Below, one piece after another: positions 17,081-25,801 of a DNA stretch of 64,000 nucleotides. The DNA is taken from contig NZ_JAEUAO010000003.1 in assembly GCF_019511375.1 (NCBI RefSeq), positions 722,358-786,357 on the forward strand. The letters are read 5' to 3'. The DNA comes from Rhizobium herbae (GTDB lineage: Bacteria; Pseudomonadota; Alphaproteobacteria; Rhizobiales; Rhizobiaceae). The notes under the pieces were generated by a model, which had not been told where the DNA came from, did no database searches, and worked only from the letters and a program-made list of their open reading frames with translations. Both the position numbers and the translations under genes were made by a program. How positions within the stretch are numbered: the first letter of the stretch is position 1; each line of letters begins with the position of its first letter.

Positions 17081-17584
17081 TCATCCGTCGATGTGCCATG
17101 CATCGGTCAGAACACCGGGATTGCCTCCGATCGGGTCAGCCAGGGGCAAGGGTAACGCGCGGATAGTCTGCAGCTCCCTCGGGCCGGCAGCCCCCGTCTT
17201 GATGTCCGCCGTCTGGTTCGGCGGGTAAGCGCCGACGACCAGAAAGTCCGGACCGGCGCTGATCCGGCAATGTCCCGTCCCCGCCGGCAGGACGATGCAG
17301 TCGCCTGCCGATACGTCGATCTGGCGACCGCCGGCTCCACCGATCAAAAGCCGGGCCTCGCCACGGGCGATGCCCAGCACCTCATGGGCGCCGGCGTGGT
17401 AGTGCTGGTAGGAAAAAACGCCGTTGCGCCAGCAATTCTCCCAACCGTTTTGAGCAAAACGATTTTCGAATACGGTGGCGAGATCGGCCTCGTCTGCAAG
17501 GGCATGATGGTAAACCACCACCGGTAATTCGGGGTTGTTCGGCACCCAGTCGCTTGCTCCGAACAGAATGGTCTCGACGCGCAT
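17081..17584 (-). CDS. cupin domain protein
   Basis: A 167-residue single-domain cupin. HYHAGAHEVLGIARGEARL is cupin motif 1 with its metal-ligand His residues and Glu, and AGDCIVLPAGTGHCRIS is motif 2 with the last His. Such proteins can be isomerases, dioxygenases or simple sugar binders, and nothing here fixes the substrate. The ATG at 17584 follows GAAGGG; a further in-frame start at 17614 would overlap the Gre gene. It lies in a minus-strand run after the Gre factor and iron-permease-like genes. Confidence 0.82.
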   Translation of the reverse strand: MRVETILFGASDWVPNNPELPVVVYHHALADEADLATVFENRFAQNGWENCWRNGVFSYQHYHAGAHEVLGIARGEARLLIGGAGGRQIDVSAGDCIVLPAGTGHCRISAGPDFLVVGAYPPNQTADIKTGAAGPRELQTIRALPLPLADPIGGNPGVLTDAWHIDG

Positions 17585-17600
17585 GTCGCACCCTTCGGTC

Positions 17601-18077
17601 CTATTGCGAGGCACCTTTTACCGACAGAACGAGGATTTCTTCCTCCCGTCCGCCCGCTTCGAACTCGACGACATCACCGGGGCGTGCGCCTTCCAGCGCC
17701 CGCGCCAGAGGGGAGGTCCAGGCGATCGTTCCAGCCGCCGGATCGGCCTCATCCTCGCCGACGATGTGGAGATGTTTGGTTTCGCCACCGCGTTTGATCG
17801 CAACATAGGTTCCAAATGTGACGGTGGTGGGAGCTTCCGGTGGTTCGACGATTTCCATCCTGGCGTGACGCGCATGCCAGTACCGCAGTTCACGCCTGAG
17901 CGTGGCCAGTGCATCGTTATCACCAGATGCTCCGATCTGACGGTCCAGCGATTCCATGGCCTGCTCGATTTGGCGCGCTCCGTTCGGCGTCACGAGATTG
18001 CGGGCGGAGCTAATCGCTCGCTCCAAGATAGGTGGGGGAGGGGCGTCGTCGACCTCCCGGGTAAATGCTCGGCTCAT
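17601..18077 (-). CDS. GreA/GreB family transcription elongation factor
   Basis: A 158-residue Gre-type protein. The N-terminal half is a predicted helical hairpin (LVTPNGARQIEQAMESLDRQIG through RRELRYWHARHARMEIV) and the C-terminal half is the FKBP-like Gre domain (FGTYVAIKRGGETKHLHIVGEDEADPAAGTIAWTSPLARALEGARPGDVVEF). True Gre factors insert the hairpin into the RNA polymerase secondary channel to rescue backtracked complexes. This one differs clearly from the housekeeping GreA sequence and is probably an accessory paralogue. The ATG at 18077 follows GGGAGGAG, so it is preferred over 18104. Confidence 0.82.
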   Translation of the reverse strand: MSRAFTREVDDAPPPPILERAISSARNLVTPNGARQIEQAMESLDRQIGASGDNDALATLRRELRYWHARHARMEIVEPPEAPTTVTFGTYVAIKRGGETKHLHIVGEDEADPAAGTIAWTSPLARALEGARPGDVVEFEAGGREEEILVLSVKGASQ

Positions 18078-18174
18078 GATTTTTCTCCTCCCATAGAAAC
18101 GCATATAATGCTCTGGAGTTCACTTGGCAGGTTGGAAAAGACGACTTGCCAAAAAAATCCGGACGCGGACGGTC

Positions 18175-18639
18175 TCACCCGTCCACCGGTCGCTCTCCTG
18201 CTGGTTGTATCCTCTTTTTCAGCTTGGTGCGCCGATCCCGGATGATGTGATCGACTTTTCCGGCAAGCGCGTGATCCGGCTCGCTGTCGGCGGCTTCTCT
18301 CAGCAGCAGCGTCAACCGCTTCAATTCCGTCTCATCGAGATGTTCAATGCCCATGAAGCGGTTTTCCGCCTCGCTGGTAAGGATCAGCTCGTCCAGTTTT
18401 GCCTGGACCGCCCTGCCGTCCCGGTTCTGCGAATTCTGGAGCACGAAGACCATCAGAAAGGTGATGATCGTCGTTCCAGTGTTGACAACAAGTTGCCACG
18501 TCTCCGAAAAGCCGAAAAAGGGCCCGGTTGCGGCCCAGACGATGATGCCGGCGACGGCAATCACAAACGTCGCCGGCTTGCCGGTCAATTCTGCAACGCT
18601 CCCGGAAAATCTGGAAAAGAAGCTGGGGTTATGGGACAT
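18175..18639 (-). CDS. low-affinity iron permease family protein
   Basis: A 154-residue membrane protein with two hydrophobic segments (FVIAVAGIIVWAATGPFFG and TGTTIITFLMVFVLQN). The QNSQNRDGRAVQAKLDELI motif is diagnostic of the Fet4-like low-affinity iron permease family. Bacterial members are much shorter than yeast Fet4 and transport has rarely been shown, so the role in iron uptake is by family name only. The C-terminal third is charged and cytoplasmic. It heads the minus-strand run that continues with the Gre and cupin genes. Confidence 0.85.
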   Translation of the reverse strand: MSHNPSFFSRFSGSVAELTGKPATFVIAVAGIIVWAATGPFFGFSETWQLVVNTGTTIITFLMVFVLQNSQNRDGRAVQAKLDELILTSEAENRFMGIEHLDETELKRLTLLLREAADSEPDHALAGKVDHIIRDRRTKLKKRIQPAGERPVDG

Positions 18640-18840
18640 GGGACTTCTCCCTGGCGAACAAGCATGTCAGAAATTCCCCGGCGCGGCGGAAGTTCCGGAC
18701 GTGGCCGCAGAGAGTGAATTTTGAGCGATATTCTTAATCTGGTCCCCCAACTCTGCACGGGTATGGAGTACCTCAACGGCTTATTGGATTTTGCGGAAAG
18801 CCGGGGAGAAGCCGCCAAGCAGCAAGGAAAGTCAGCTGAC

Positions 18841-19638
18841 ATGATTTCGCAGATATCCGGGCTTGACGCCCGTTTCGCGCTGGCGAAAACCATAGCCAAG
18901 GAAGCTGGCGCCGTTGCGCTCGGCTATTTCAACACACGCGACACGCTCGTGGTGGAGACGAAGCGGGACGCACAAGACGTCGTTTCCATCGCAGATCGCG
19001 AGGTGGAGAATCTCATCCGCGCGCGTGTCGCGAACATTCACGCGGAGGACGGGTTTCTCGGCGAGGAATACGGGCTTGTCGAGGGGCAATCCGGCTATAC
19101 ATGGATCGTCGATCCGATCGACGGCACCAGCCCTTTCGTCAACGGCATGCCGAACTGGTGTGTGTCCATCGCCGTGCTCCAGAATGGCGAACCGGTGATC
19201 GGGGTGATCTTTTCACCGTGCCATGACGAGCTCTATGCCGCCGCCAAGGGACAGGGTGCCATCCTGAACGGCAAACTGCTGAGCCTCGATCCAAGCCGCA
19301 CGATCAGGAATGCGGTGACCGGCATCGGCGCCAACAACTATGTCTCTCCCGCCGCGGTCGGCAAAATCGTAGAGAGCCTGCTGGAGGCCGGTGGTAACTT
19401 CGTCCGCAACGGGTCAGGCGCGCTGATGCTCGCTTATGTCGCTGCGGGTCGGCTGGTGGGCTATTATGAGCCTTGCATGCATGCCTGGGACTGCCTTGCC
19501 GGCTATTGCCTCGTCCATGAAGCGGGCGGGTGGTGCCACCCGTTCCCGACTGCAGGCGAACGTCTCACGAGAGGCGCGCCGGTGCTTGCGGCCGGACCGG
19601 GTGCCCGGGAGGATCTGGCGAAAATAGCTGGTCTCTAG
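18841..19638 (+). CDS. inositol monophosphatase family protein
   Basis: A 265-residue member of the FIG/IMPase superfamily of Mg-dependent sugar phosphatases. The metal-binding motifs are visible: the GEEYG Glu, DPIDGTSPF and the C-terminal HAWDCLAG. Related enzymes act on inositol phosphates, histidinol phosphate or PAPS, and the substrate here is unresolved. The ATG at 18841 gives the usual family length and follows AAGGAAAG. The frame extends back to 18724, where extra residues without similarity would be added. Confidence 0.85.
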   Translation: MISQISGLDARFALAKTIAKEAGAVALGYFNTRDTLVVETKRDAQDVVSIADREVENLIRARVANIHAEDGFLGEEYGLVEGQSGYTWIVDPIDGTSPFVNGMPNWCVSIAVLQNGEPVIGVIFSPCHDELYAAAKGQGAILNGKLLSLDPSRTIRNAVTGIGANNYVSPAAVGKIVESLLEAGGNFVRNGSGALMLAYVAAGRLVGYYEPCMHAWDCLAGYCLVHEAGGWCHPFPTAGERLTRGAPVLAAGPGAREDLAKIAGL

Positions 19639-19933
19639 CGCTTTGATCATTGGTTGGTGCTGTCGCGACGCGGCACCGCTGCGGCTTTAATCGCGAGCGG
19701 ATCGGAAGAGTTTGTAGCTGCAGTTGAGTGGCGGGGGCTACAGCCAGGACAGGGCCACGGTCCGCCGGTATCTCAGTTTCGCCCTTCGTACTGACGGACC
19801 CCCATCACTCGCGTCGATGAAAAAGGCCAGTGCCGCCGCAGTGCAGCGGTCCTTGGATGCTTGGGGGCGGCTCGAAAAAGGGAACTTTCAGGGCAGGGGC
19901 AACGTTTGACACGGCGCGGGCGGAGACGATGCG

Positions 19934-20503
19934 ATGGAATGGCGCCATATATGTGTCGACATGCAACGGATGTTTGCCGAGGAGACGCCTTGGCATGTCC
20001 CGTGGATGGAGACGGTGCTGCCACAGATCAGGGAGCTTGCTGAGCGACACGCTCAACGAACCATCTTCACGCGTTTTGTCCCGCCGCCCAAACCGGACGA
20101 TTTGCCGGGGACTTGGCGCACCTACTACCGCAAATGGTGGATGATGACAGGCGAGCAGTTGCCGCGCGAAATGGTTGACGTCGTGCCTTGTCTGAAAAAG
20201 CTCATTCCTCCGGCCAGATGCTTTGATAAGCGCGTCTACTCGCCGTGGTTCGATGGGAGCCTGCATGCCGCCCTTTCCGGAGAACAGGTTTCGACCCTGG
20301 TCATCAGTGGCGGTGAGACGGATGTCTGCGTCATGGCCACGGTGATGGGCGCAATCGATCTCGGCTACCGCACGATTATTCTGAAAGATGCGGTCTGCAG
20401 CGTCGCCGACCAAACACACGACGCTTCCCTCGAACTGATGGGAAATCGGTTTTCCGTTCAACTTGAGGTCATGAATACAGAGGAGTTCCTTGCAAGTGCC
20501 TGA
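19934..20503 (+). CDS. isochorismatase-like cysteine hydrolase
   Basis: A 189-residue cysteine hydrolase of the isochorismatase/nicotinamidase fold. The catalytic Asp is in CVDMQRMF and the nucleophile Cys in SGGETDVCVMATV, which also has the cis-peptide typical of the family. Substrates in the family include amides, N-carbamoyl compounds and isochorismate; this one is unknown. GGAG lies 8 nt before the ATG. The gap before it (19639-19933) contains no gene or clear signal, and the gene seems to stand alone before the repair operon. Confidence 0.82.
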   Translation: MEWRHICVDMQRMFAEETPWHVPWMETVLPQIRELAERHAQRTIFTRFVPPPKPDDLPGTWRTYYRKWWMMTGEQLPREMVDVVPCLKKLIPPARCFDKRVYSPWFDGSLHAALSGEQVSTLVISGGETDVCVMATVMGAIDLGYRTIILKDAVCSVADQTHDASLELMGNRFSVQLEVMNTEEFLASA

Positions 20504-20712
20504 CAGTCGCGGCGGTTAACGAATGAATCGAAGGTTCGCGGGCGTCAGCATGGCGCTCGCAGTGTCTGCGCCTATTCTCTCGGGACGAGATGGAAGAGTG
20601 CCAGGCAGAACGGCATCGACGTCGCCGCGCCTCTGAAAACATCTGGAATCGTTAGATCACGTTGCTCGCGCTCGATATTGCAGGTTTGCCGGACACGCCA
20701 TAGCGTAGAAAA

Positions 20713-23160
20713 ATGGCGACATCGAAACTGACGGCCTATCGCAAGAAGCGGGACTTTTCGAAGACGCGGGAGCCGGTTGGTCGTCTCGCTGGCGACGGCA
20801 ACCGTTTTGTCGTGCACAAGCATCACGCCACTGCGGATCATTACGATTTGCGCCTGCAGGTCGGCGGCGTCCTGAAGAGTTGGGCTGTTCCAAAGGGGCC
20901 ATCGCTCAACCCGGCCGACAAGCGGCTGGCAGTCGAAACTGAGGATCATCCACTGGAATACGTGGACTTCGAGGGTGTGATCCCCGAGGGCGAATACGGC
21001 GGCGGTCCGATGATCGTCTGGGACACCGGCGTCTGGGCGCCGATGGACGATGTCGAAAAGAGCTTGCGGACGGGTGCCTTCAAGTTTCGACTTGCCGGCG
21101 AAAAGCTCAATGGCGGCTGGATGCTTGCGCGGCTGAAGGCCAGGCCGGGGAATCATGAGCGCAACTGGCTGCTGTTCAAGGAAAATGACCTTGCCGCAGA
21201 CGACACATTCGACATCCTCGCGGCGCGTCCGGAAAGCGTTAAGTCCGGCCGGCGGATAGAGGAACTGGTGGAGAAGCCAAAGCCTGCAGGTCGGCCGGTA
21301 ACGTTCAATCCGGGGGCGCTTCCTGGTGCGGTGGAAGGCGCCCTGCCAGCGCGCATCGAGCCGCAACTTGCAACGCCCACGGCAATTCCACCCGGCCGCG
21401 CCGACCAGGGTGAGATCTGGCTGCACGAGATCAAGTTCGACGGTTACCGGACAATGGCGCACGTTTCCGCCGGTGCGGTGCATCTGCTTACCCGCGGCGG
21501 ACTGGATTGGACGAAGCGCTATGGTGACCTGCCGGAGGCTTTCCGGCGGCTGCCGAGCCGCGATGCCGTTATCGACGGCGAAATCGTCGTGCTCGACGAC
21601 AAGGGGATCAGCCGATTCGCGTTGCTGCAGGATGCGCTCGCCAAAGGCTCAGGCACCAGCCTTGTCTTCTATGCCTTCGACCTCCTCCATCTCGACGGCT
21701 GGGACCTTGCCAACGTTGCTCTCGAAAAACGCAAGGCGCTGCTGGCGCAGCTGCTCGAGGGGCACATATCCAGCCACTCCGCCATTCAGCTGAGCGATCA
21801 CGTCGTTGGTGACGGGCGCGTGCTTTACGAACAGGCTTCGGAAATGGGGCTCGAAGGCATCGTGTCGAAGCGCGTTTCGGCCAGGTACCAGAGCGGCCGG
21901 TCCCAGACTTGGACAAAGACCAAGGCTTTGAAGGCCGATGACTTCGTGATTGCCGGCTACACCATCTCCGAAGCAGCTGAGGGCCTCGCAGCGCTGGCGC
22001 TCGGCGAATGGGTGGATGGCGAACTGGAATATCGCGGCAAGGTCGGGACGGGTTTCGGCGCAGACATGCTCAGGCAATTGCTTGCTCGGCTGGAACCACT
22101 GCGGGCTGGCGCAACCAAACTCGACGGCGCCCCAAGGGATATCATCTGGGTCAGGCCGGTACTTTCTGCGCATATTCACTACGCCAACCGCACCGCCGAC
22201 AATGCGCTCCGCCACGCCGTCTTCAAGGGGCTTCGCGACATCTCGCTTTCCACCCCGGTTGCCGCCCGGCGCGAGCGGCTGATCTCGGATGCCGATCTCG
22301 CCAGCATCACCGTTACCAATCCGACACGCCGGCTGTTTGGTCGATCGGGTCCCACCAAGCTCGACATCGCGGTCTACTACGCCTTGGTCGGCGATTTCAT
22401 GCTGCCGCATATTCTCGGCCGCCCGGTCTCGCTTGTCCGCTGTCCGACGGGAAAGGCGCAGGACTGCTTCTTCCAGCGCCATCCGTTCACTGGCATGCCA
22501 TCCTCGATGGCGACATTCGCAACCACCAACTCCGAGGGCGAAACGAAATCCTACCTCTCGGTGGAAGACGCAAGAGGGTTCCTCGCGCTGGCACAATTCG
22601 GGGTGGTCGAATTCCATACCTGGGGGACAACTCGAAAGCGGCTGGAAAAGCCGGATCGTATCGTCTTCGACCTCGATCCCGGCGAGGGTGTCACCTGGCG
22701 CGAGGTGGTCGAGGCAGCCGTCCACATCGGTGGTGAACTGGGTGCCCTTGGCCTTGTCCCGTTCGTCAAGACATCGGGCGGCAAGGGTATCCATGTGGTT
22801 GTGCCGGTTACGCCCAAGCTCTCCTGGAGGAAAGCGCATCCGGCGACAAGCGCCATAGCCGCGCGCCTGGCGGCGACTGCTCCGCAAACATTCACCACGA
22901 CGATGGGCAAGGACAACCGCATACGGCGCATTTTCATCGACTTCCATCGCAACGCACGCGGTCATACCGCCGCTGCTCCCTATTCGCTTCGCGCCCGCAC
23001 CAATCTGCCTGCATCGACCCCCGTGAGCTGGGCCGATCTTGAAGCTATCGACGCTCCCGAGGATTTGAACTATTCTTCATTGCCGGGCCTTCTGGCCACG
23101 TCCGGCGATCCATGGGCCGATATCGACGACTTTGCCAGGGATTTGCCCTTGCTATCATAA
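20713..23160 (+). CDS. ligD: multifunctional ATP-dependent DNA ligase LigD (PE-LIG-POL)
   Basis: An 815-residue NHEJ ligase with domains in the Pseudomonas order. The 3'-phosphoesterase domain (about residues 20-135) has the HKHHATADHYDLRL metal site. The ligase domain has the adenylated Lys241 in EIKFDGYR and SGRSQTWTKTK as later motif. The primase-like polymerase domain (about 530-815) carries FDLDPGEGVTW as the catalytic Asp pair. Together these clean ends, fill gaps and seal double-strand breaks brought together by Ku. The ribosome-binding site is weak. The stop is 38 bp before ku, and the gene opens a five-gene repair operon. Confidence 0.95.
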   Translation: MATSKLTAYRKKRDFSKTREPVGRLAGDGNRFVVHKHHATADHYDLRLQVGGVLKSWAVPKGPSLNPADKRLAVETEDHPLEYVDFEGVIPEGEYGGGPMIVWDTGVWAPMDDVEKSLRTGAFKFRLAGEKLNGGWMLARLKARPGNHERNWLLFKENDLAADDTFDILAARPESVKSGRRIEELVEKPKPAGRPVTFNPGALPGAVEGALPARIEPQLATPTAIPPGRADQGEIWLHEIKFDGYRTMAHVSAGAVHLLTRGGLDWTKRYGDLPEAFRRLPSRDAVIDGEIVVLDDKGISRFALLQDALAKGSGTSLVFYAFDLLHLDGWDLANVALEKRKALLAQLLEGHISSHSAIQLSDHVVGDGRVLYEQASEMGLEGIVSKRVSARYQSGRSQTWTKTKALKADDFVIAGYTISEAAEGLAALALGEWVDGELEYRGKVGTGFGADMLRQLLARLEPLRAGATKLDGAPRDIIWVRPVLSAHIHYANRTADNALRHAVFKGLRDISLSTPVAARRERLISDADLASITVTNPTRRLFGRSGPTKLDIAVYYALVGDFMLPHILGRPVSLVRCPTGKAQDCFFQRHPFTGMPSSMATFATTNSEGETKSYLSVEDARGFLALAQFGVVEFHTWGTTRKRLEKPDRIVFDLDPGEGVTWREVVEAAVHIGGELGALGLVPFVKTSGGKGIHVVVPVTPKLSWRKAHPATSAIAARLAATAPQTFTTTMGKDNRIRRIFIDFHRNARGHTAAAPYSLRARTNLPASTPVSWADLEAIDAPEDLNYSSLPGLLATSGDPWADIDDFARDLPLLS

Positions 23161-23198
23161 GGCCGGAAAGCAATCGCGTTGCCGCGCAGGAGATGATC

Positions 23199-24074
23199 AT
23201 GGCGCCCAGGGCAAGTTGGAAAGGCTACCTCAAACTCAGTCTCGTGAGCTGTCCGGTCCGGCTCTATCCGGCAACCAGTTCGAGCGAGCGCATCAGCTTC
23301 AATCAGCTTCACAAGGATACCCATAACCGGATCAACATGAAGCCGGTCGATCCTGAACTCGGCCTGGTCGAACGGGCGGACCTGGTGAAGGGCTACGAGT
23401 ACGAAGACAAGAAATACATCATCATCGAGGACGCCGATCTCGACAGCGTCAGGATCGAATCCAACCACACGATGAATATCGAGGCGTTCGTCGACGAAAA
23501 GTCGGTCGATGTCATCTACCAGGACGCGCCCTATTATCTGGCGCCGGATGGAGCGATGGCCGAGGAGACCTTCATCGTGCTGCGGGAAGCGATGCGGAAA
23601 TCCGGCAAGCTGGCGATCGCGCGTCTGGTCCTGTCGAGCCGCGAGCGGGTGGTCACTATCGGCGCGCGCGAGACCGGTATGTTCGTCTGCACGTTGAGGA
23701 ATCCGAGCGAGGTGCGCGGTACGGCCGAATATTTCGGCAATATCCCGGTCGGCAAACCGGAACCCGAAATGCTGCAGCTTGCCGAAGCGCTCATTGAGCA
23801 GAAACTGACGACCTTTGATCCCAGGAACTATGAGGATCGCTACGAAGTCGCGCTGATGCAGATGATCCGCGAGAAACTCAAGGGTCACAAGCCAATCATC
23901 GCAGCGGCTCCGGAACGCGGCAATGTCATCAATCTCATGGACGCGCTGAAGGCGAGCCTTTCGCAATCGAAGCCTCCCGCCAAGAGCAAGAGCAAGTCGG
24001 AGCCGGCGGCAAAGCCGGCGGCGAAAGCCACCGCTTCGGTAACGCCCAAACCGACGTCCAAGAAGAAAATCTGA
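23199..24074 (+). CDS. ku: NHEJ DNA-end-binding protein Ku
   Basis: A 291-residue bacterial Ku homodimer subunit that rings DNA ends and recruits LigD. Residues 1-190 match the Ku core (SWKGYLKLSLVSCPVRLYPATSS at the start, then GYEYEDKKYIII). The last 45 residues are a Lys/Ala/Pro-rich tail ending in SKKKI, like the DNA-binding tails of other bacterial Ku proteins. The ATG at 23199 is chosen because GGAG lies 6 nt upstream; it is abutted by another ATG at 23193. The stop overlaps the start of the next gene (TGATG), which implies translational coupling. Confidence 0.95.
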   Translation: MAPRASWKGYLKLSLVSCPVRLYPATSSSERISFNQLHKDTHNRINMKPVDPELGLVERADLVKGYEYEDKKYIIIEDADLDSVRIESNHTMNIEAFVDEKSVDVIYQDAPYYLAPDGAMAEETFIVLREAMRKSGKLAIARLVLSSRERVVTIGARETGMFVCTLRNPSEVRGTAEYFGNIPVGKPEPEMLQLAEALIEQKLTTFDPRNYEDRYEVALMQMIREKLKGHKPIIAAAPERGNVINLMDALKASLSQSKPPAKSKSKSEPAAKPAAKATASVTPKPTSKKKI

Positions 24075-25165
24075 TGGCGGTAGCTGGCCAGACCTTCGGG
24101 ATCGTCGGTGCGCTGGCAGCATTTCCGCGACGGCTGGCGACGCGCGAAGTCGAACGGCAAGGTGGGCATCTACGGCGCGGTGTAACGCGCCAAACTTCGC
24201 ATCTGGTCTTCGGCAGAGGTTTGCTGGCAAAGGCAAGCGAGGCCCAGATCGAAGCACGGTTCGCGGAAACCAGCCAGGGCAGGTTTCTTCTCAGCGAGAA
24301 CGGGTTTCTTCGCTTGCTGGGCCTGCTGAGATCGCCGGAAACATCGACCCTGACACGGCAGGCGCTGATCGACCAGTCCCGGCTTTCACCGCGGACCTTC
24401 GATTTTCTGTCCCTGTTCGATGCCTTCGAGCACGCCGCCGAACCCTATTCGTTCCGTGATCTGATCCTTGCAAGGAAATATGCGGACCTGATTGCCAGCG
24501 GCGCACCATGGAGCGCGATCGCAAGGTCGGTCTCCCGCACCCGTTCGGTGGCATCGCTCGCCCGACTATCGCTCCACCATGAGGGCTCGGACGCCATCTA
24601 TGTGCGCGGTGGCGAGGGTTTGAGCGAACTCGACGGCCAATTGCTGTTCGATCTTGGAACGCCAGACGACGTCGAACTTGACGACCTATTTTCGCAGGCG
24701 GAAGCCGCCGAAGCGGATCGCCTGTACGATGAGGCCGCCGCCCTTTATCAACGTTGCCTCGCCATCGATCCGACGGATCCCGTTGCAGCTTTCAATCGCG
24801 CCAATTGCCTCAAGGCGGGTGGCCGGCAATTGGAGGCCGCGCATGACTATGCCCGCGCGCTTAAGCTCGACCCGAGCTTCGTCGAGGCCTGGTTCAATCT
24901 CGCCGGGCTTATGGGCGAGCGGGGCCGGGTCGATGCGGCTCGCAGGCACCTGCAAAAAGCGATCGAACTCGATGGCGAGTATGCGGATGCGATTTTCAAC
25001 CTGGCTAAACTGGAATTCGATGCCGGCAATCTCGGGGAAGCGCGACGCCGGTGGGCACGCTATCTCGAACTCGACAGTGATTCCGAATGGGCTCGAACAG
25101 CAGCCCGCGGCGTTCAGTTCGTTGACCTCCAGTTCATCGCTAAAATGGGTGGTCGAAATGCCTGA
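24074..25165 (+). CDS. BRCT-like / helix-turn-helix / TPR protein of the NHEJ operon
   Basis: A 363-residue protein of unknown role. Residues of about 5-80 resemble a BRCT domain (FGIVGALAAFPRRLATREVERQGG, then HLVFGRG and a late hydrophobic NGFLRLLGLL). Residues 95-165 resemble a MerR-like helix-turn-helix (LSPRTFDFLSLFDAFEH, YSFRDLILARKYADLI). Residues 210-345 contain at least three TPR units (YDEAAALYQRCLAIDPTDPVAAFNRANCL and two more). BRCT and TPR are both protein-protein modules, suggesting a scaffold for Ku or LigD. It is translationally coupled to ku (TGATG) and overlaps the next gene by 8 bp. Confidence 0.8.
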   Translation: MAVAGQTFGIVGALAAFPRRLATREVERQGGHLRRGVTRQTSHLVFGRGLLAKASEAQIEARFAETSQGRFLLSENGFLRLLGLLRSPETSTLTRQALIDQSRLSPRTFDFLSLFDAFEHAAEPYSFRDLILARKYADLIASGAPWSAIARSVSRTRSVASLARLSLHHEGSDAIYVRGGEGLSELDGQLLFDLGTPDDVELDDLFSQAEAAEADRLYDEAAALYQRCLAIDPTDPVAAFNRANCLKAGGRQLEAAHDYARALKLDPSFVEAWFNLAGLMGERGRVDAARRHLQKAIELDGEYADAIFNLAKLEFDAGNLGEARRRWARYLELDSDSEWARTAARGVQFVDLQFIAKMGGRNA

Positions 25166-25796
25166 GCGATTTCTGCTCGACGGACCGGGTGATGCTGCCG
25201 TCACCATCCTGCTTGCGCACGGCGCCGGTGCGCCGATGGATTCCGCGTCGATGACCGCGACTGCCAAGGCTCTCGCCGACGTCGGCTTTCGCATCGCGCG
25301 CTTCGAATTCGCATACATGGCAGCCCGCCGCACATCGGGCCGCAAGCCACCGCCGCGTGCCGAGACCCTTAACCCGGAGTATAGGGCAGCCGTCGCTGAA
25401 CTTGCCGCAGACGGCCCTCTCATTATCGGCGGCAAGTCCATGGGCGGACGGGTCGCCAGCATGGTCGCCGATGATCTTTATTCTGAGGGGAAAATCGCCG
25501 GACTTCTCTGCCTCGGCTATCCCTTTCACCCTCCCAGCAAACCGGAACAGCTGCGCACAAAGCATCTCGCCGGGCTGGCGACACCGACCTTGATCTGTCA
25601 GGGAACGCGTGACGAGTTCGGCACCCCGCAGGACGTTGAGGACTACGAGCTCTCGGACAGGATCGAAATTCTCTGGCTTGAGGATGGCGACCATGATCTC
25701 AAGCCGCGCAAGAGCGCCTCCGGTTTCTCGACCGCCGACCACTTGGCGACGATGGCCAAGGCCGTGGCTACCTGGGCCGGGCGGCTGGCCCGCTGA
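25158..25796 (+). CDS. alpha/beta hydrolase, KANL3/Tex30-like
   Basis: A 212-residue alpha/beta hydrolase. The oxyanion region is LLAHGAGAPMDS, the nucleophile elbow is GGKSMGGR, and the Asp (CQGTRDEFG) and His (EDGDHDLKPR) complete a plausible triad. The fold matches the KANL3/Tex30 dienelactone-hydrolase-like group. The substrate is unknown. It overlaps the TPR gene by 8 bp and is 5 bp from the exonuclease gene, so it is co-transcribed with the repair genes. Whether it is functionally tied to repair cannot be told from sequence. Confidence 0.85.
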   Translation: MPERFLLDGPGDAAVTILLAHGAGAPMDSASMTATAKALADVGFRIARFEFAYMAARRTSGRKPPPRAETLNPEYRAAVAELAADGPLIIGGKSMGGRVASMVADDLYSEGKIAGLLCLGYPFHPPSKPEQLRTKHLAGLATPTLICQGTRDEFGTPQDVEDYELSDRIEILWLEDGDHDLKPRKSASGFSTADHLATMAKAVATWAGRLAR

Positions 25797-25801
25797 CGCT
25801 G

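Noticed and set aside
18115..18160. Terminator-like TTGGCA/TGCCAA hairpin after the iron-permease-like gene
   Set aside because: The stem is only 6 bp with a 17-nt loop, and the A/T run is on the wrong side for the minus-strand gene.
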